Shown: positions 62,694 to 64,000 of the stretch, one piece after another
How positions within the stretch are numbered: position 1 is the stretch's first letter
How the letters are laid out: every line of letters starts with the position of its first letter
From: Rhizobium grahamii
GTDB lineage: Bacteria > Pseudomonadota > Alphaproteobacteria > Rhizobiales > Rhizobiaceae
Direction of reading: 5' to 3'
NCBI RefSeq assembly: GCF_009498215.1
Contig: NZ_CP043498.1
Location: 1,922,001 to 1,986,000 of the forward strand
Length of the DNA: 64,000 nucleotides
Translations under genes and position numbers: made by a program
Notes under the pieces: model-generated
What the model was told of the DNA's origin: nothing
Database searches by the model: none
Seen by the model: the letters and a program-made list of their open reading frames with translations, nothing else

Positions 62694-64000
62694 TTATTGA
62701 AGCTTCATATGATCAATACGGAAGAGCTGAAAATCGCTCGGCTTCGCATTAGGCACCCTCTCCAGCCCCGGCCAATCGCCACCGCTGGCCAAAGCGGCAT
62801 AGAGCGGAGCCTGCTTCGCATCGACCGGCAGCGAAAACCGGCAGACGGCAACATAGTCGAAGGGCGACAATGCCGCGCGGCGAACCGAAGGCTCGGACGA
62901 AGTAAAGGCGTCGAACATGCGTCGCATACCCGGCGACGAACGGTGAAATGGCACAGAGCCGACCGACATCCCTTCGCTCCGCGTCAAGAGCACGGGCAAG
63001 GCGATGCCCTGCGGGAGGGCGATACGCCCGGCCGGAACCGCGCCGAGCACACCGAAATCCTGGCCGCTGCAGTCACTGGTGGTCATATAGTCGACAGCAT
63101 CCAACGCATGAACCGGCGATGGCAGGACAAAGCGCAGGCCCTCCAGCGCAATAGCGGACACGACGGCGCACCCGGTAGCAATCCGCAGGCCTCTCCGCGA
63201 CCGTGGGAAACCAACATAATAGGCAATCGCCGGCGGCAGAAACGGCGGCGTGAGTGCGATCGGGAAGCGGATGTTGCGCGTAATGGCCAAGGTCAGAAGC
63301 AACGCGGTCAGCGCCATGGCGAACGCGATGGCGACACCGATTTTTCCCAACCTGATTTGAGCAAGCACAAACGGCACGGCCAGAAAGGCGCTGGCAATGC
63401 AAAGCGCCAGCAACGCCACGACAAAGTACTGGCCGTTCTCGTACAGAGAGAGGAAACTCTTTTCCTGCCAGATGCGCGAGAACCAGAGAGCCCGGGACAC
63501 CGGATCGATCATATCGTAGGGGCCGTTGAGGCAGCGCGGAAACAGCCAGGCAGCCAGACCGAGCACCAACAATCCCGGCAGACCTAGCCACAAAAGCCGC
63601 GCGATCGCGGAGGCGCGCGCAGGCAGCGCCCACGCCGCGCAAGCCAGAGAACCGGATATTCCGATGATGAGAAACAGGTAGGGCGCAGAGAAGGCATCGC
63701 ATTGCGTCGAGAGGACGCCAACCGGACCAATGAAGGCCAGCGCAGCGAATACGGCAACGGCAATCATTCCGGCACCGACAGCGACCAGCATGGTGCGCGA
63801 ACCCTGAACACCCGCGACATAGCTGAGAACCAGCAAGCCATAGGCGGCGACGATCAGTGGCAGGCATTCCAGTCCGATAACAATGGAGAGCGCGCCCGCA
63901 GCACCGACGAACAGTCCCCCCAGGCGATCCCAGCGAACAAATCCAGCCATCATCAGCATCATCGAGACGAGCTGCGCATTGTGATGATCGATCCGGCCTG
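62694..64000 (-). CDS. Polytopic membrane protein (GT-C glycosyltransferase-like), 5' end outside the window
   Basis: At least 435 residues. The frame stays open to the window edge, where IDHHNAQLV is read. The DHHNAQ motif and the many hydrophobic helices recall GT-C-type membrane glycosyltransferases, which use a periplasmic loop with acidic and His residues. About eight to ten helices are followed by a C-terminal periplasmic part (ALDAVDYMTTSDCSGQDFGVLGAVPAGRIALPQGIALPVLLTRSEGMSVGSVPFHRSSPGMRRMFDAF). The substrate is unknown. ATG codons near 63962 are internal, not the start. Confidence 0.7.
   Translation of the reverse strand, partial: GRIDHHNAQLVSMMLMMAGFVRWDRLGGLFVGAAGALSIVIGLECLPLIVAAYGLLVLSYVAGVQGSRTMLVAVGAGMIAVAVFAALAFIGPVGVLSTQCDAFSAPYLFLIIGISGSLACAAWALPARASAIARLLWLGLPGLLVLGLAAWLFPRCLNGPYDMIDPVSRALWFSRIWQEKSFLSLYENGQYFVVALLALCIASAFLAVPFVLAQIRLGKIGVAIAFAMALTALLLTLAITRNIRFPIALTPPFLPPAIAYYVGFPRSRRGLRIATGCAVVSAIALEGLRFVLPSPVHALDAVDYMTTSDCSGQDFGVLGAVPAGRIALPQGIALPVLLTRSEGMSVGSVPFHRSSPGMRRMFDAFTSSEPSVRRAALSPFDYVAVCRFSLPVDAKQAPLYAALASGGDWPGLERVPNAKPSDFQLFRIDHMKLQ

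Overview
The window looks like chromosomal DNA of a Rhizobiaceae-type alphaproteobacterium (Rhizobium/Agrobacterium/Ensifer relatives). The evidence is high GC, Rhizobium-like MetH, MetF, EttA and acetolactate synthase sequences, a RIME-like intergenic repeat, and a RirA-type iron box (TGA-N9-TCA) before a siderophore receptor. All assignments were made by reading the sequence; no database search was run.

Layout. (1) 1-13.7 kb is ordinary chromosome: the 5' part of metH, an AGE-family sugar isomerase, small conserved proteins, and a six-gene ABC-transporter/racemase/flavin-reductase operon read leftwards with a divergent GntR regulator, then a SIMPL-domain protein and tRNA-Ile(CAT). (2) 13.75-33.41 kb is an integrative mobilizable element inserted in the 3' end of that tRNA gene. 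It is bounded by a 16-bp direct repeat, with a tyrosine integrase at one end and a MobC/MobA/VirD4-type mobilization module plus an HTH replication-like protein at the other. Its cargo is a defence cluster: a restriction-modification pair whose methylase is fused to a single target-recognition domain, a DUF91-type nuclease fused to an EVE/PUA-like domain, a HipBA pair with three operators, and a two-gene unit of a large SAMD9-like STAND NTPase and a TOPRIM protein. This last unit is the best candidate for an undescribed system. (3) 34.1-49.4 kb is a variable region: stand-alone paralogues of 2-oxoglutarate dehydrogenase E1 and acetolactate synthase, a GlxA-type regulator, Mug glycosylase, an EmrAB-like efflux pair with a TetR-type operator in its promoter, an aldo/keto reductase, a frameshifted MOSC-reductase-ferredoxin gene, a redoxin and a histidine-kinase remnant. 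(4) 50.2-58.2 kb holds an ABC exporter and an iron-siderophore uptake locus (frameshifted AraC regulator, TonB receptor, FhuD-like and fused FhuB-like proteins; no ATPase gene seen). (5) 58.5-64 kb is core again: metF behind an ArsR-methyltransferase fusion regulator, the ABC-F factor EttA, and the end of a large membrane protein.

metH and the ArsR-methyltransferase/metF unit lie about 58 kb apart but carry the same palindrome (ATAAAGATATCTTTAT) in their promoter regions. This points to one methionine-cycle regulon controlled by the ArsR-methyltransferase protein. Two genes (MOSC-reductase and AraC) are each broken by an apparent single-base shift. These may be real decay or assembly errors and should be checked in reads.
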